A stretch of 64,000 nt of DNA, taken from Winogradskyella alexanderae. GTDB taxonomy: Bacteria; Bacteroidota; Bacteroidia; Flavobacteriales; Flavobacteriaceae. The notes below the pieces were generated by a model. That model saw only the letters and a program-made list of their open reading frames with translations. It did not search any database and was not told the DNA's origin. Positions within the stretch are counted from its first letter, which is position 1, and every line of letters starts with the position of its first letter. Shown here piece after piece: positions 28,341 to 38,653 of this stretch. Location of the stretch: positions 1 to 64,000 of the forward strand of contig NZ_JAIUJR010000012.1 in NCBI RefSeq assembly GCF_020166335.1, in the 5' to 3' direction. Position numbers and translations under genes: made by a program.

Positions 28341-30002
28341 ATGTGCGGTATTGTATGCGCGTTTGAAATAAAACAAAAAAGTGAAACCTTAAGACCACAG
28401 GTTTTAGAAATGGCTAAATCCATTCGTCATCGTGGTCCAGACTGGAGTGGTATTTACAGTGATGATAAGGCAATTTTGGCGCATGAGCGTTTAGCAATTG
28501 TAGATCCGGCTTCTGGTAAGCAACCCTTATTTAGTGAAGACAAGAAACTTATTTTGGCAGCTAATGGAGAAATATACAACCACAGAGAACTGCGTGCTCA
28601 ATTTCCTGATTACAAGTTTCAGACTGAAAGTGATTGCGAAGTTATTTTGGCATTGTATAAAGAGAAGGGTGTTGATTTTGTAGATGATATGAACGGTATC
28701 TTTGGTTTTGCGATTTATGATGTTGACAAAGACGACTATTTTATTGCTCGTGATCATATGGGAATTATTCCACTATATATGGGCTGGGATAAACACGGTA
28801 CGTTCTATGTGGCTTCAGAATTAAAGGCATTAGAAGGTGTATGTACCAAGATAGAATTATTTCCTCCAGGACATTACCTAAGCAGTATAGATGGTGAGCT
28901 TGTACAATGGTATAAGCGCGATTGGGAAGACTACGAGGCCGTTAAAGACAATGAAACAAGTATTGCTGAGGTGCGCCAAGCGCTTGAAGATGCTGTTCAC
29001 CGTCAGTTAATGAGTGATGTACCTTATGGGGTACTATTATCAGGTGGCTTAGATTCGTCAATAACCTCTGCAATTGCTAAGAAATACTCACAACGTAGAG
29101 TAGAGGCAGATGATAAAGAACAAGCTTGGTGGCCACAGTTACATAGTTTTTCGGTTGGTTTGGAAGGGTCTCCAGATTTAGCAGCTGCACAAAAAGTAGC
29201 TGATCATATCGGAACTGTTCATCACGAAATAAAATTCACCATTCAAGAAGGATTAGATGCTATAAAAGATGTTATCTATCAATTAGAAACTTATGATATC
29301 ACAACAGTTCGCGCTAGTACGCCAATGTATTTAATGGCAAGGGTTATTAAATCAATGGGTATTAAAATGGTATTATCTGGTGAAGGTGCAGACGAGATAT
29401 TTGGAGGTTATTTATACTTCCACAAAGCACCAAACGCAAAAGAGTTTCATGAGGAAACGGTCCGTAAGTTGAGCAAGTTGCATATGTACGATTGCTTGAG
29501 GGCAAACAAAAGTCTTGCTGCTTGGGGAATAGAAGGACGTGTGCCGTTTTTGGATAAGGAGTTTATGGATGTTGCTATGCGCATCAACCCGGAAGATAAA
29601 ATGATAAATGGAGAACGTATGGAGAAATGGGTGGTGCGTAAGGCTTTTGAAGATATGCTACCTGAGAGTGTAGCTTGGAGACAAAAAGAACAATTCAGTG
29701 ATGGTGTGGGCTACAGTTGGATAGACACCTTAAAAGAGGTTGTTGAAGCTGAGGTGAGCGATGAGCAATTGGCAAATGCACATTTCCGTTTTCCTATTCA
29801 AACACCACAAAACAAAGAAGAGTACTACTATAGAACAATTTTTGAAAGTCACTTCCCTAGTGATGCTGCCGCTCTAAGTGTACCACAAGAACCGAGTGTG
29901 GCTTGTAGTACTAAAATTGCATTGGAGTGGGATGAAGCGTTTAAAAATATGAATGATCCTTCTGGCAGAGCAGTAGCTAAAGTACATGAAGATGCCTATT
30001 AA
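28341..30002 (+). CDS. asnB: Asparagine synthetase B (glutamine-hydrolysing)
   Basis: 553 residues. Cys2 is the glutaminase nucleophile ('MCGIVCAFE'); the N-terminal Ntn domain runs to ~200 with 'RHRGPDWSG'; the synthetase domain has the PP-loop 'LLSGGLDSS' near 232-240 and 'SGEGADEIFGGY'. Makes asparagine from aspartate, glutamine and ATP. The 237-bp upstream region is very AT-rich. Confidence 0.97.
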   Translation: MCGIVCAFEIKQKSETLRPQVLEMAKSIRHRGPDWSGIYSDDKAILAHERLAIVDPASGKQPLFSEDKKLILAANGEIYNHRELRAQFPDYKFQTESDCEVILALYKEKGVDFVDDMNGIFGFAIYDVDKDDYFIARDHMGIIPLYMGWDKHGTFYVASELKALEGVCTKIELFPPGHYLSSIDGELVQWYKRDWEDYEAVKDNETSIAEVRQALEDAVHRQLMSDVPYGVLLSGGLDSSITSAIAKKYSQRRVEADDKEQAWWPQLHSFSVGLEGSPDLAAAQKVADHIGTVHHEIKFTIQEGLDAIKDVIYQLETYDITTVRASTPMYLMARVIKSMGIKMVLSGEGADEIFGGYLYFHKAPNAKEFHEETVRKLSKLHMYDCLRANKSLAAWGIEGRVPFLDKEFMDVAMRINPEDKMINGERMEKWVVRKAFEDMLPESVAWRQKEQFSDGVGYSWIDTLKEVVEAEVSDEQLANAHFRFPIQTPQNKEEYYYRTIFESHFPSDAAALSVPQEPSVACSTKIALEWDEAFKNMNDPSGRAVAKVHEDAY

Positions 30003-30025
30003 ACTGATTTTAACTATTACAAATA

Positions 30026-30056
30026 AAAAGGAGCATTTATTCAATGCTCCTTTTTT
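30026..30056 (+). terminator. Rho-independent terminator of asnB
   Basis: Stem GGAGCATT / AATGCTCC (30030-30037, 30043-30050) extended by A/T pairs, followed by a T run. It separates asnB from the array. Confidence 0.9.
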
Positions 30057-30181
30057 GTAACAATTTTACTACATTTATGTACATATATATTAACCATCCA
30101 ATTCTACTTTAATTTCCTGCTTGCAGAATCCTGTAAGCTATGATTATATTCTTTAGGCGAAGACGTCATTATCACAACAGA

Positions 30182-30216
30182 ATTTTGATTCATCAAAATC
30201 AAAGGTCTAGTAGACC
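30182..30216 (+). promoter_or_regulatory. Two palindromes upstream of the array
   Basis: ATTTTGAT-TC-ATCAAAAT (30182-30199, perfect 8-bp arms) is followed by GGTCT-AGT-AGACC (30204-30216). They lie 52-86 bp before array copy 1, in the only gap ahead of the first block, so they are candidate operator sites. No clear TAnnTTTG box was found beside them. Confidence 0.35.
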
Positions 30217-30267
30217 ATTGGTGAAGATAGCCACTTGCGGCATTTATAATAACTCAATTATTGCGCT

Positions 30268-31041
30268 ATGATAAAGTTCTTTAGAAAAATACGTCAACGT
30301 TTATTATCTGAAAATCGTTTCAGCAAATACCTTTTGTATGCCATTGGAGAAATTCTATTGGTTGTTATTGGTATTCTAATTGCCCTTAACATTAATAATA
30401 ATAATGAGCTAAAAAAGCAACGCGCACAAGAGTTACATTATTTGAAAAATATTAAGACCGATTTAAAACTTAATATCGCACATTTAAATAACTACATCGC
30501 CACGCGACAAAAAGCAATTAACTCCGCCAATGCAATTATAGCACATTATGAAGGTCAACCAATTGAGGATTTAAAAGCGTTTAGTAGAAAAACGATTGAT
30601 ATTTATACTTGGCAAAAATTTTCACAAATAAATAACACCTTTCAAGAACTTATGAATTCGGGTAATCTTGCCTTAATTTCTAACGATTCAATTAAGGGTA
30701 TTCTACTTAATATGGAATCACTCTATAAATCCTTAAAAAGTGAAGAGGAACATTTTAGATACGATGCCGAAATTATGCTTTATGAACCGTCCTATAAGAT
30801 GATGGATATGAATCCCATAGTTCAAAACTACATGTACTATGTTAGTGAAGGAGCTGTCGGAGAGAATAGAGACCTACCAAAGGTTGAGTTTGAGGCCATG
30901 CTTAAAGATACGCAGCAAAAAAATGGCTTTGTAATGGCAGTATATGAATTTACTGTGATGAACAACCAGTTTAGGCAAATGAAAGATATGTGTCAAAAAC
31001 TAATTGAACTTATTGATAAAGAGATTGAGCTCGATGATTAA
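30268..31041 (+). CDS. DUF6090 array copy 1
   Basis: 257 residues. Basic amphipathic start (1-20), membrane helix ~24-42 containing 'AIGE' with Glu28, positive-inside topology, so the remaining ~210 helical residues face the periplasm. This copy has 'NINNNNE' where most have 'QINNWNE'. A semi-conserved outer motif 'SGNLALISNDSIKGIL' lies at 131-146. Function of the family is unknown. Start is the first gene after the asnB terminator; its last 8 nt (ATGATTAA) are the beginning of copy 2. Confidence 0.9.
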   Translation: MIKFFRKIRQRLLSENRFSKYLLYAIGEILLVVIGILIALNINNNNELKKQRAQELHYLKNIKTDLKLNIAHLNNYIATRQKAINSANAIIAHYEGQPIEDLKAFSRKTIDIYTWQKFSQINNTFQELMNSGNLALISNDSIKGILLNMESLYKSLKSEEEHFRYDAEIMLYEPSYKMMDMNPIVQNYMYYVSEGAVGENRDLPKVEFEAMLKDTQQKNGFVMAVYEFTVMNNQFRQMKDMCQKLIELIDKEIELDD

Positions 31042-31804
31042 ATTCTTTCGTCATATTCGCCACTCATTAATCCAAGAAAACAATATGGGAAAATACCTTA
31101 AATATGCCATTGGAGAGATACTGCTTGTAGTAATGGGAATTCTAATTGCGCTACAGATAAATAACTGGAATGAGGAAAGAAAAGATAGAAAAAGGGAACA
31201 GGTCATTTTGAAAAACTTACAAATAGACTTTAAAACCAATATTAACAACGTTAATGAAGCTTATGATAGCTTCATGCAGGCATATGATGCATCAGCTTCC
31301 TTGCTCGAAATTATTAGAAGTAATGCTGAAATTGATAATACTGAAATTGAACATTTAATTGATGAAATTATTAATAAAACAATGTCTCTTGATATTATAA
31401 CAGGATCCATTGACGAAATGCTAAATACAGGATCTATTAACCTTATAAGAGATACTGATTTAAGAAAACAACTATCTAATTGGTCGTATTATCAAACCGA
31501 TACAGAAGACGATATTGTAATTTACCGAGACTATTTATTTGACTTATTTATTCCTTCATTAACAAATAAGGTATTATTGAGGAATATGGAAACTCCTGAC
31601 TTTTTTGAAGAAGATATTAACTTTAAAAATATTTCTAAATCAAGTTTTAAGGTGAACTACAGCCAAACAATTAGAACTGTACAATTTGAAAATCAGGTGT
31701 ATAACAATGCCTTAAATTATATGTATGCCTTAAATTCTTATAAAGTATTTAATAACTATCTAAATGAGACTTTGAACTTAATAGAAACAAATATTAATGA
31801 TTAA
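31034..31804 (+). CDS. DUF6090 array copy 2
   Basis: 256 residues. The start at 31034 was chosen over 31004 because it gives the family N-terminus '[29 protein letters not shown]'-type (anchor type [10 protein letters not shown], shared only with copy 4). Outer motif '[19 protein letters not shown]'. Overlaps copy 1 by 8 nt, and its end again reads ATGATTAA, overlapping a frame that leads into the VPS10-like gene. Confidence 0.9.
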   Translation: MIKFFRHIRHSLIQENNMGKYLKYAIGEILLVVMGILIALQINNWNEERKDRKREQVILKNLQIDFKTNINNVNEAYDSFMQAYDASASLLEIIRSNAEIDNTEIEHLIDEIINKTMSLDIITGSIDEMLNTGSINLIRDTDLRKQLSNWSYYQTDTEDDIVIYRDYLFDLFIPSLTNKVLLRNMETPDFFEEDINFKNISKSSFKVNYSQTIRTVQFENQVYNNALNYMYALNSYKVFNNYLNETLNLIETNIND

Positions 31805-31847
31805 CTTCTACCGGATTAGTTTTAATTTACAAATAACAACCCAAAAT
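31797..31847 (+). pseudogene. Possible DUF6090 N-terminal relic
   Basis: The frame opened by the ATGATTAA at the end of copy 2 reads '[17 protein letters not shown]' straight into the signal peptide of the next gene. Position by position it resembles the family start ('MIKFF..IR.NL...N'). It may be the stub of a third copy replaced by the insertion of the two large genes. It is short, so chance resemblance is possible. Confidence 0.35.
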
Positions 31848-34800
31848 ATGAAAAGACTAAAACTCCTGGTTATTTGCATGCTATTATTGCCAATAACAAA
31901 CTATGCCCAAAGACGCAAAAAGAAAGTCACAGAACCGACTGTAAAACTTACAGATTCCATGTTTCATGGCTTAAAATGGCGAAACATTGGACCCTTTAGA
32001 GGAGGAAGAAGCGTTGCATCTTCTGGTGTCATTGGGCAACCACAAACCTATTATATGGGCTCCACTGGAGGTGGTGTTTTCAAAACTACCGACGCTGGTA
32101 TTACCTGGAATAATATTTCTGATGGGTTTTTCAAAATGGGATCTGTTGGCGCCATAGCCGTCTCAGAAAGTGATACTAATATTGTTGTGGTTGGCATGGG
32201 AGAGCATGCGGCACGAGGTGTTATGACCTCTATGGGAGATGGCGTTTACAAATCTATGGATGCAGGGAAGACCTGGGAACATTTAGGCTTGGAAAAATCG
32301 CGTCATATTTCTGATGTCATTATTCATCCCCAAAATCCAGATATTATTTTTGTTACTGCGCAAGGTGCACAATATGCCCCAACAAACGAAAGAGGAATTT
32401 ATAGAACCATGGATGGTGGTAAAACTTGGGAACGTATTCTATTTATCAATTCTACAACTGGAGCATCATCCTTGTCTATGGATATGAACAACCCTCGTAT
32501 TTTATATGCGTCTATGTGGCAACATCGTCGTTATCCGTGGCTTATTGAATCTGGTGGCGAACATTCAGGTTTATATAAATCTGTTGATGGTGGTGATACT
32601 TGGAATAAATTGGAAGAAGGATTGCCAGAAACCTTTGGTAAATCTGGAATATCTGTTTCAAGAGCCAATTCAGAACGTGTATTTGCAGTAATAGAGGCCG
32701 AAGGTGAAAAAGGAGGCGTGTATCGTTCTGATGATGCAGGAGAAACGTGGAATCAGGTCAACAGTAATCGAGTGAATATTGCGCGATCGTGGTACTACAT
32801 GGAGGTTTTTGCCGATCCTCAAAATGAAAATGTGGTCTATGTCTTAAATGCTCCTGTGATGAAATCTATTGATGGAGGCCGTAGTTTTTCTAATATTCCG
32901 GTACCTCATGGTGATAATCATCACCTTTGGATTAATCCACACGACAATACCAATCTCATCAATTCTAATGATGGTGGTGCCAATATTTCATTTAATGGCG
33001 GAAAGAGTTGGAGTACCCAACAAAATCAACCAACAGCTCAGTTTTATAGAGTAATAACCGACAATTTGGTGCCTTACAACGTGTATGGAGGTCAACAAGA
33101 TAACTCAGCCATTGCCATTGCTAGTCGCACCAACGATGGTGGTATTGATTGGAAAGACTGGTACTCTGTTGCAGGAGGAGAAAGTGCTTTTCTGGCTTTT
33201 GATCCTGATAATCCAGAGACCGTATTTGGCGGTACCTACCAAGGTAATATAAGTAAATGGACCAAAACCTCTAGGGAGCAAAAGGCCATAAAACAGTATC
33301 CGGAATTAGGCCTAAGTATAGCACCTAAGGACTCTAAATACCGCTATAATTGGAATGCGCCCATTATTTCATCACCTCATAACAGATCAACCATTTATCA
33401 TGCTGGTAATGTGGTGTTTAAAACTACCGATGGTGGTAGTTCTTGGGAAGTTGTTAGTCCAGATCTCACCAAGAACGAAAAAGAAAAGCATGGACCAGGT
33501 GGTGGACCTTTTACCAATGAGGCTGCAGGAGGTGAAAACTATAATACCATTACGTCTTTAGTCGAGTCGCAACATAAGGAAGGAATTCTGTATGCAGGTA
33601 CTGACGACGGTTTGTTGCATATAACAAAAGATGGCGGTAATAACTGGGAGAATATCACACCAGAAGGCATTGAGGATGGTATAGTAAACAGTATAGATGT
33701 GTCTGAACATGATCCAGCAACGGCCTATGTAGTCATTATGCGCTACAAATCTTTAGACCTGAACTCTTATATTTTTAAAACTACAGATTATGGTAAATCC
33801 TGGACTAAAATTGTGAATGGTCTCAATGACCCCAATGGATTTGCACGTGTTGTACGAGCCGATAAAAAACAAAAGGGTTTGCTATATGCAGGTACTGAAA
33901 CAGGACTGTATGTCTCAAATGACGATGGGTTGCATTGGCAACGTTTCAACTTAAATTTACCTACGGTTACTATAAATGACCTTATTATTCAAGATAATGA
34001 CCTGGTGGCAGCCACTTCTGGTCGAAGCTTTTGGATTTTGGATGATTTAGGTGCCTTACAGAATATGAGTGCAACGCCCAAATCAGTAGAAATATATCAA
34101 CCAAAACCGAGTTTCCGAATATTTGGAGGGACGTCATCCGCCACAGGACAAGGTCAAAACCCAAGGAGTGGTGTCACCTTTGACTATTACTTAGGTAAAG
34201 ATGCTGATACCTTAGATTTAAAATTAAGCGTTCTAGAGGGATCAAAAATTATAAGAACGTATACTAATCAGGAACCAAAAGACTTTAAATCATGGCCTGG
34301 TGGACCAAGTAAACCAGAGGTATTGCCCTCAAAAAAAGGCTACAACAGATTTACATGGAACTTTAATAGAGAGTCCTTACCAGCAATTAATAAGGTATTT
34401 GTTTTTGGTGGACTATCTGGATCTAGTGTGGCGCCAGGAGATTATACCTTAAGATTATCATTAGAAGGTGAAACTGTAGAGACCATGGCTACCATTCTTC
34501 CAAATCCGGATATAGGTACCGATCCAAAGGATTTTGCTGAGCAACAGCAAATACTTGTAACTATTGAAAATACAATCAGAGATATGCATACATCCGTTAA
34601 CCAAATGCGCTCTGCAAAAAAGCAACTTAATAGTTATGCAAAACTTTTAAAAGATAATGACGACGCAAAAGCGCTTATTGAAAAAGGTGAAGCATTATTA
34701 AAACGCATAAATAGTTGGGAGGAGAATCTAATACAGGCCAAACAGAAAACCTTCCAGGATGTTATTAATTTTAATAACAAACTCAATGCGCAACTCATTA

Positions 34801-34991
34801 ATCTGCTTAGCTATATAGACCAGGCAGACCCTAAGGTAACTCAAGGTGCCAAGGAAAGGTTTGCTGATTTAATGAAGGACTGGCAAGTCTATAAAAATGA
34901 GCACAATGCCATAATAAACAACGAAATGGCAGCTTATAATCAAGCTTACAAAGACTTGAATTTACCTGCTATTATTTTAAATAAGAATTAA
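31848..34991 (+). CDS. VPS10/BNR-repeat exported propeller protein
   Basis: 1047 residues from the ATG at 31848, which begins a signal peptide ending 'PITNYAQ'; the frame is open back to 31797. Many Asp-box/BNR units are visible ('TTDAGITW', 'SMDAGKTW', 'TMDGGKTW', 'SVDGGDTW', 'TTDGGSSW', 'TKDGGNNW'), folding as one or two large beta-propellers as in sortilin-type VPS10 domains. A Lys/Gln-rich helical part covers the last ~130 residues. Often annotated as glycosyl hydrolase without proof. No T9SS tail; periplasmic or outer-membrane associated. Embedded between DUF6090 copies 2 and 3, and 24 bp ahead of the peptidase. Confidence 0.85.
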   Translation: MKRLKLLVICMLLLPITNYAQRRKKKVTEPTVKLTDSMFHGLKWRNIGPFRGGRSVASSGVIGQPQTYYMGSTGGGVFKTTDAGITWNNISDGFFKMGSVGAIAVSESDTNIVVVGMGEHAARGVMTSMGDGVYKSMDAGKTWEHLGLEKSRHISDVIIHPQNPDIIFVTAQGAQYAPTNERGIYRTMDGGKTWERILFINSTTGASSLSMDMNNPRILYASMWQHRRYPWLIESGGEHSGLYKSVDGGDTWNKLEEGLPETFGKSGISVSRANSERVFAVIEAEGEKGGVYRSDDAGETWNQVNSNRVNIARSWYYMEVFADPQNENVVYVLNAPVMKSIDGGRSFSNIPVPHGDNHHLWINPHDNTNLINSNDGGANISFNGGKSWSTQQNQPTAQFYRVITDNLVPYNVYGGQQDNSAIAIASRTNDGGIDWKDWYSVAGGESAFLAFDPDNPETVFGGTYQGNISKWTKTSREQKAIKQYPELGLSIAPKDSKYRYNWNAPIISSPHNRSTIYHAGNVVFKTTDGGSSWEVVSPDLTKNEKEKHGPGGGPFTNEAAGGENYNTITSLVESQHKEGILYAGTDDGLLHITKDGGNNWENITPEGIEDGIVNSIDVSEHDPATAYVVIMRYKSLDLNSYIFKTTDYGKSWTKIVNGLNDPNGFARVVRADKKQKGLLYAGTETGLYVSNDDGLHWQRFNLNLPTVTINDLIIQDNDLVAATSGRSFWILDDLGALQNMSATPKSVEIYQPKPSFRIFGGTSSATGQGQNPRSGVTFDYYLGKDADTLDLKLSVLEGSKIIRTYTNQEPKDFKSWPGGPSKPEVLPSKKGYNRFTWNFNRESLPAINKVFVFGGLSGSSVAPGDYTLRLSLEGETVETMATILPNPDIGTDPKDFAEQQQILVTIENTIRDMHTSVNQMRSAKKQLNSYAKLLKDNDDAKALIEKGEALLKRINSWEENLIQAKQKTFQDVINFNNKLNAQLINLLSYIDQADPKVTQGAKERFADLMKDWQVYKNEHNAIINNEMAAYNQAYKDLNLPAIILNKN

Positions 34992-35015
34992 TCATTAATC
35001 AATAAACAAATAATT

Positions 35016-38000
35016 ATGAAACAGAAACTGATCTATTTACTATCAACCATTTTGTTGGTTCAATTGAGTTTTGCTCAAGGAACTCGACTTTTGAGAGATC
35101 CTGATTTGAGTAGCACACATATCACATTCACCTATGGTAGTGATGTTTGGATTGTAGACAAAACAGGAGGTTTAGCAAAAAGGATTACAAGTACACCAGC
35201 AATTGAATACCAACCCTACTTTTCTCCTGATGGAAAATGGATAGCTTTTTCATCTAACCGTTCTGGTAGACCTAATGCCTACATCGTATCCATTGAAGGT
35301 GGAACGCCAAAACAGTTAACATGGCATCCCTCTGGCTCTGCAGTAAGAGGATGGACACCAGATGGCAAGTCCTTATTAATTGCAAGTGCAAGGGATACAG
35401 CACCCAGTCCTTATGAGCGCTTATATACAATTTCAGTAGAAGGGGGCTTACCCAAATTAATCTCGTCTCAATGGGGTTACGATGGGGATTATTCACCAGA
35501 TGGAACTCAAATGATTATTGATAAAATGGATCGCTGGGATGCAGAGTGGCGTGCTTATAGAGGAGGACAAAACACACCTCTTATTCTTATGGATTTAGAT
35601 ACTCAAAATGAAACTTTATTACCTAATACTGATCGTACTACAGATATCAAACCGTTTTGGTTGAATGATAAAATTTATTTTTTATCTGATCGCGATTTGG
35701 TGGCCAATATTTGGTCTTATGACCCAAGTTCATCAGAACTATCTCAAGTAACCAAATTCAAGGGTTCTGACATTAAGAATGTTTCTGGTCATGGAAACAT
35801 GCTTATTTATGAAAGAGATGGCTACATCCATACGATGGACATTTCTTCAGGCAAAACTTCCCAGCTCAATATTGAAGTAGTTGGAGATTTCCCTTGGGCT
35901 GAAACCAAATGGGAAAATGTTACAGATAGAGCTGAATCAGCATCATTATCACCAAACGGTAAAAGAGTCATCCTCGAAGCACGAGGTGATATCTTCACGG
36001 TACCTGTTGAATTTGGAGATTCCAGAAATATCACGAACACTTCTGGTGTGGCAGATCGCAGACCGCTTTGGTCACCAAAGGGAGACAAAATTGCATGGTT
36101 TTCAGACGAAAACAAAAAGAATTACCAGTTAGTCATTAGTAACCAAGATGGAACAGAAATTTTTGATAAGATAAAAATTGGAGAATCTAAATTAGGATGG
36201 GATCCAAGTTGGTCGCCTGATGGCAATCACATTGCTTTTGTTGACGATGATGTACGATTAAGAGTGGTTGATCTTAAAACCAAGAAGGTCAAAACCATTG
36301 CTATTGGTGGCACTAATCTAGAAAGAGGCTCCATTGAAATGAAATGGTCGCCTGATTCTAAATGGATTGCCTACGCCAAAACAGGAGATAATATGCTCAG
36401 ACAGATTTATCTATGGTCTACGGACTCAGGAAAATCTACGGCAATTACAGATCCTTTTGCAGACTCTTTCTCACCTGCCTGGGACCTCAATAAAAAACAA
36501 CTGTATTTCTTAGCTAGTACAAATATTGCTTTAGGATCTGGATGGGCCAATACAAGTGCTATGACAGCCGATGAAACCTATGCTGCCTATGTAGTTAATT
36601 TGGATGCAGAGGATAAGTCTCCATTTAAACCAAAAAGTGATGAGGAGGAAGTTAAAGATGAAGATTCATCAGATGATAAAGATGACAAGGATGACAAGAA
36701 AGAGGATAATGACAAAAAGAAGGAAGGCAATGGCCTTAAAATTGATTTTGACAATATCGGAAGACGCACACTAGCACTACCTGTTCCTGTTCGTAATTAT
36801 GCCTATATATTAGCAGGTCCAGAAAATACAGCGTTCCTAGCAGAACGCATTCCGAATAGTAGAGGTCTAACACTCCATAAATTCGATTTAAAGAAACAGG
36901 AATCCAAAGAATTTACCTCAGGCGCGAGCGGCACATTTATCACGGCAAATGGAAAACACATGCTAGTGCGATTAAATGGAAGTTGGAAGCTCGTCAAAAC
37001 GAGTGGTGCCAATGCTAAGGGTGCAGAATCTATCAAGCCAAACCTTCAAATGAAACTTGATAGAGCTAAAGAATGGGAACAAATGTTTGAAGAAGCTTGG
37101 CGTTATGAACGCGATTATTTCTATGATCCTAATATTCATGGACGAGACTGGAATATGGTTTATAAGCGCTATGCGCCACTAGTGCCATTTGTTAAACATA
37201 GGGCAGACCTAACCTATATATTTGATCAAATGAACGGTGAATTATCCGTTGGTCATAGCTTCGTTGGTGGTGGTGATTATCCGGATGTAGAACGCAACCA
37301 GGTAGGACTTCTAGGTGCTGATTTGAGTCTTTCGAATGGACGTTACAAGATTGATCGCATTTATACCACAGAGAACTGGAATCCAGGATTAGAAGGACCT
37401 CTAGATGCTCCAGGCTTAAATATTAAGGGAGGCTATTACATAGTGGGTATTGACAATAGAGAACTTAAGGCTGAAGACAACATATTTGAATTCTTGGATG
37501 GAACGGCTGGGAAGCAAACGGTTTTACATTTAAATTCCTCACCTGAATTTAAAGGGCATTGGACAGAAATCGTAGAACCATTAAGAAGCGAGAATTCTTT
37601 GAGACAACGAACTTGGGTCGAAGATAATCGGCGTCGAGTGGAGGAACTATCAAATGGAAGACTAGGTTACATATGGGTGCCAAATACGGGTGGTCCAGGC
37701 TTTGTATCCTTCAATCGCTATTTCTTTGCACAACAGGATAAGGAAGGTGCAGTAATAGACGAACGTTTTAATGGAGGTGGTTTATTAGATGATTACATGG
37801 TAGATTTAATGACTAGAGATACAAGAGCAGCACTGACTAATGAAGTGCCAGATGGAAAACCAATGAAATTACCAGCTGGTATTATGGGACCGAAGGTGTT
37901 ATTGATTAATGAGCTGGCTGGATCAGGAGGCGATTTCTTCCCTTGGGTCTTCAGGCAACAAAAAGCAGGTAAGTTAATTGGTATGCGTACTTGGGGCGGT

Positions 38001-38267
38001 TTAGTAAAATCATCTACACACTATCTTATGATTGATGGAGGTCGCCTTACATCGCCAGACAATGCCGTATTTGATCCAATCAATAATAAGTTTATTGCAG
38101 AGAATGTCGGCGTGCCACCTGATATTGAGGTAAGACAGGATGCCAAGTCTTTAAGACAAGGCGGTGATCCTCAATTAGAACGCGCGGTTCAAGAATTAAT
38201 GAAGCTATTAGGAACCAAGAGAGAGATCAAGGTGCCGCCATTTAACAAACCAGCAAACGGAAACTAA
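35016..38267 (+). CDS. Tricorn-like S41 peptidase with TolB propeller
   Basis: 1083 residues. Signal peptide 1-20; two WD/TolB-like propellers (~25-330 and ~335-650) with 'FSPDGKWIAFSS' units; an Asp/Lys-rich acidic linker near 541-572; tricorn core domain with 'YFYDPNIHGRDW' (candidate His); PDZ near 760-840; S41 catalytic part with 'NELAGSGGDFF', Ser near 969, and 'IDERFNGGG'. Degrades peptides, here outside the cytoplasm. Probably co-transcribed with the VPS10-like gene. Confidence 0.9.
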   Translation: MKQKLIYLLSTILLVQLSFAQGTRLLRDPDLSSTHITFTYGSDVWIVDKTGGLAKRITSTPAIEYQPYFSPDGKWIAFSSNRSGRPNAYIVSIEGGTPKQLTWHPSGSAVRGWTPDGKSLLIASARDTAPSPYERLYTISVEGGLPKLISSQWGYDGDYSPDGTQMIIDKMDRWDAEWRAYRGGQNTPLILMDLDTQNETLLPNTDRTTDIKPFWLNDKIYFLSDRDLVANIWSYDPSSSELSQVTKFKGSDIKNVSGHGNMLIYERDGYIHTMDISSGKTSQLNIEVVGDFPWAETKWENVTDRAESASLSPNGKRVILEARGDIFTVPVEFGDSRNITNTSGVADRRPLWSPKGDKIAWFSDENKKNYQLVISNQDGTEIFDKIKIGESKLGWDPSWSPDGNHIAFVDDDVRLRVVDLKTKKVKTIAIGGTNLERGSIEMKWSPDSKWIAYAKTGDNMLRQIYLWSTDSGKSTAITDPFADSFSPAWDLNKKQLYFLASTNIALGSGWANTSAMTADETYAAYVVNLDAEDKSPFKPKSDEEEVKDEDSSDDKDDKDDKKEDNDKKKEGNGLKIDFDNIGRRTLALPVPVRNYAYILAGPENTAFLAERIPNSRGLTLHKFDLKKQESKEFTSGASGTFITANGKHMLVRLNGSWKLVKTSGANAKGAESIKPNLQMKLDRAKEWEQMFEEAWRYERDYFYDPNIHGRDWNMVYKRYAPLVPFVKHRADLTYIFDQMNGELSVGHSFVGGGDYPDVERNQVGLLGADLSLSNGRYKIDRIYTTENWNPGLEGPLDAPGLNIKGGYYIVGIDNRELKAEDNIFEFLDGTAGKQTVLHLNSSPEFKGHWTEIVEPLRSENSLRQRTWVEDNRRRVEELSNGRLGYIWVPNTGGPGFVSFNRYFFAQQDKEGAVIDERFNGGGLLDDYMVDLMTRDTRAALTNEVPDGKPMKLPAGIMGPKVLLINELAGSGGDFFPWVFRQQKAGKLIGMRTWGGLVKSSTHYLMIDGGRLTSPDNAVFDPINNKFIAENVGVPPDIEVRQDAKSLRQGGDPQLERAVQELMKLLGTKREIKVPPFNKPANGN

Positions 38268-38274
38268 AAACTAA

Positions 38275-38303
38275 TGCCACACTCAGTTTAACTTGGTGTG
38301 GCA
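38275..38303 (+). terminator. Hairpin after the tricorn-like gene
   Basis: TGCCACAC / GTGTGGCA, 8-bp perfect stem with a 13-nt loop, 8 nt after the stop. It lacks a strong T run, so it may end or only stabilise the upstream transcript. Confidence 0.45.
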
Positions 38304-38306
38304 CAT

Positions 38307-38356
38307 TATTATGTTGAACTTTGTGTAACAAATAGATACAAAGTTCAACCAATAAT
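38307..38356 (+). promoter_or_regulatory. Long perfect hairpin between the two array blocks
   Basis: GTTGAACTTTGT (38313-38324) pairs exactly with ACAAAGTTCAAC (38338-38349), 13-nt loop, and the pairing continues outward as TTATT / AATAA after a two-base mismatch. No T run follows. Candidate RNA-processing, attenuation or mRNA-stabilising structure ahead of the second block. Confidence 0.45.
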
Positions 38357-38461
38357 AACGCTAACCCAACCTACCCTCATAGTCATGCAACAGGGCTGTG
38401 TGTCTGTTTTTTTAATGCACTTGTGTTTTGGTGATATGTATAATCGCTAAAACTTTACCAA

Positions 38462-38653
38462 ATGGGAATATTCTGGGACCTCATGCAACAAAATGAGCTC
38501 AACAAACAACAGGAACAGGCCAATAGCTTGGAGGAGCGTGTTGAACAACTTGAAGCTGAATTAACAACCACCAAAACTTTATTACGAAAAACATTGGAAG
38601 CTCTCGAAACGCATCTTAATACAGATATCGATGGCGATGGCCAGCTAGGATGA
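38462..38653 (+). CDS. Small coiled-coil protein with EF-hand-like tail
   Basis: 63 residues. Residues 8-52 form a Gln/Glu/Leu heptad coiled coil ('LEERVEQLEAELTTTKTLL'). The C-terminus 'DIDGDGQLG' matches positions 1-9 of an EF-hand calcium loop but stops before the position-12 Glu. No signal peptide. Its TGA overlaps the ATG of array copy 3 (ATGA, 38650-38653), so it is the first translated gene of the second block. No family recognised. Confidence 0.7.
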   Translation: MGIFWDLMQQNELNKQQEQANSLEERVEQLEAELTTTKTLLRKTLEALETHLNTDIDGDGQLG

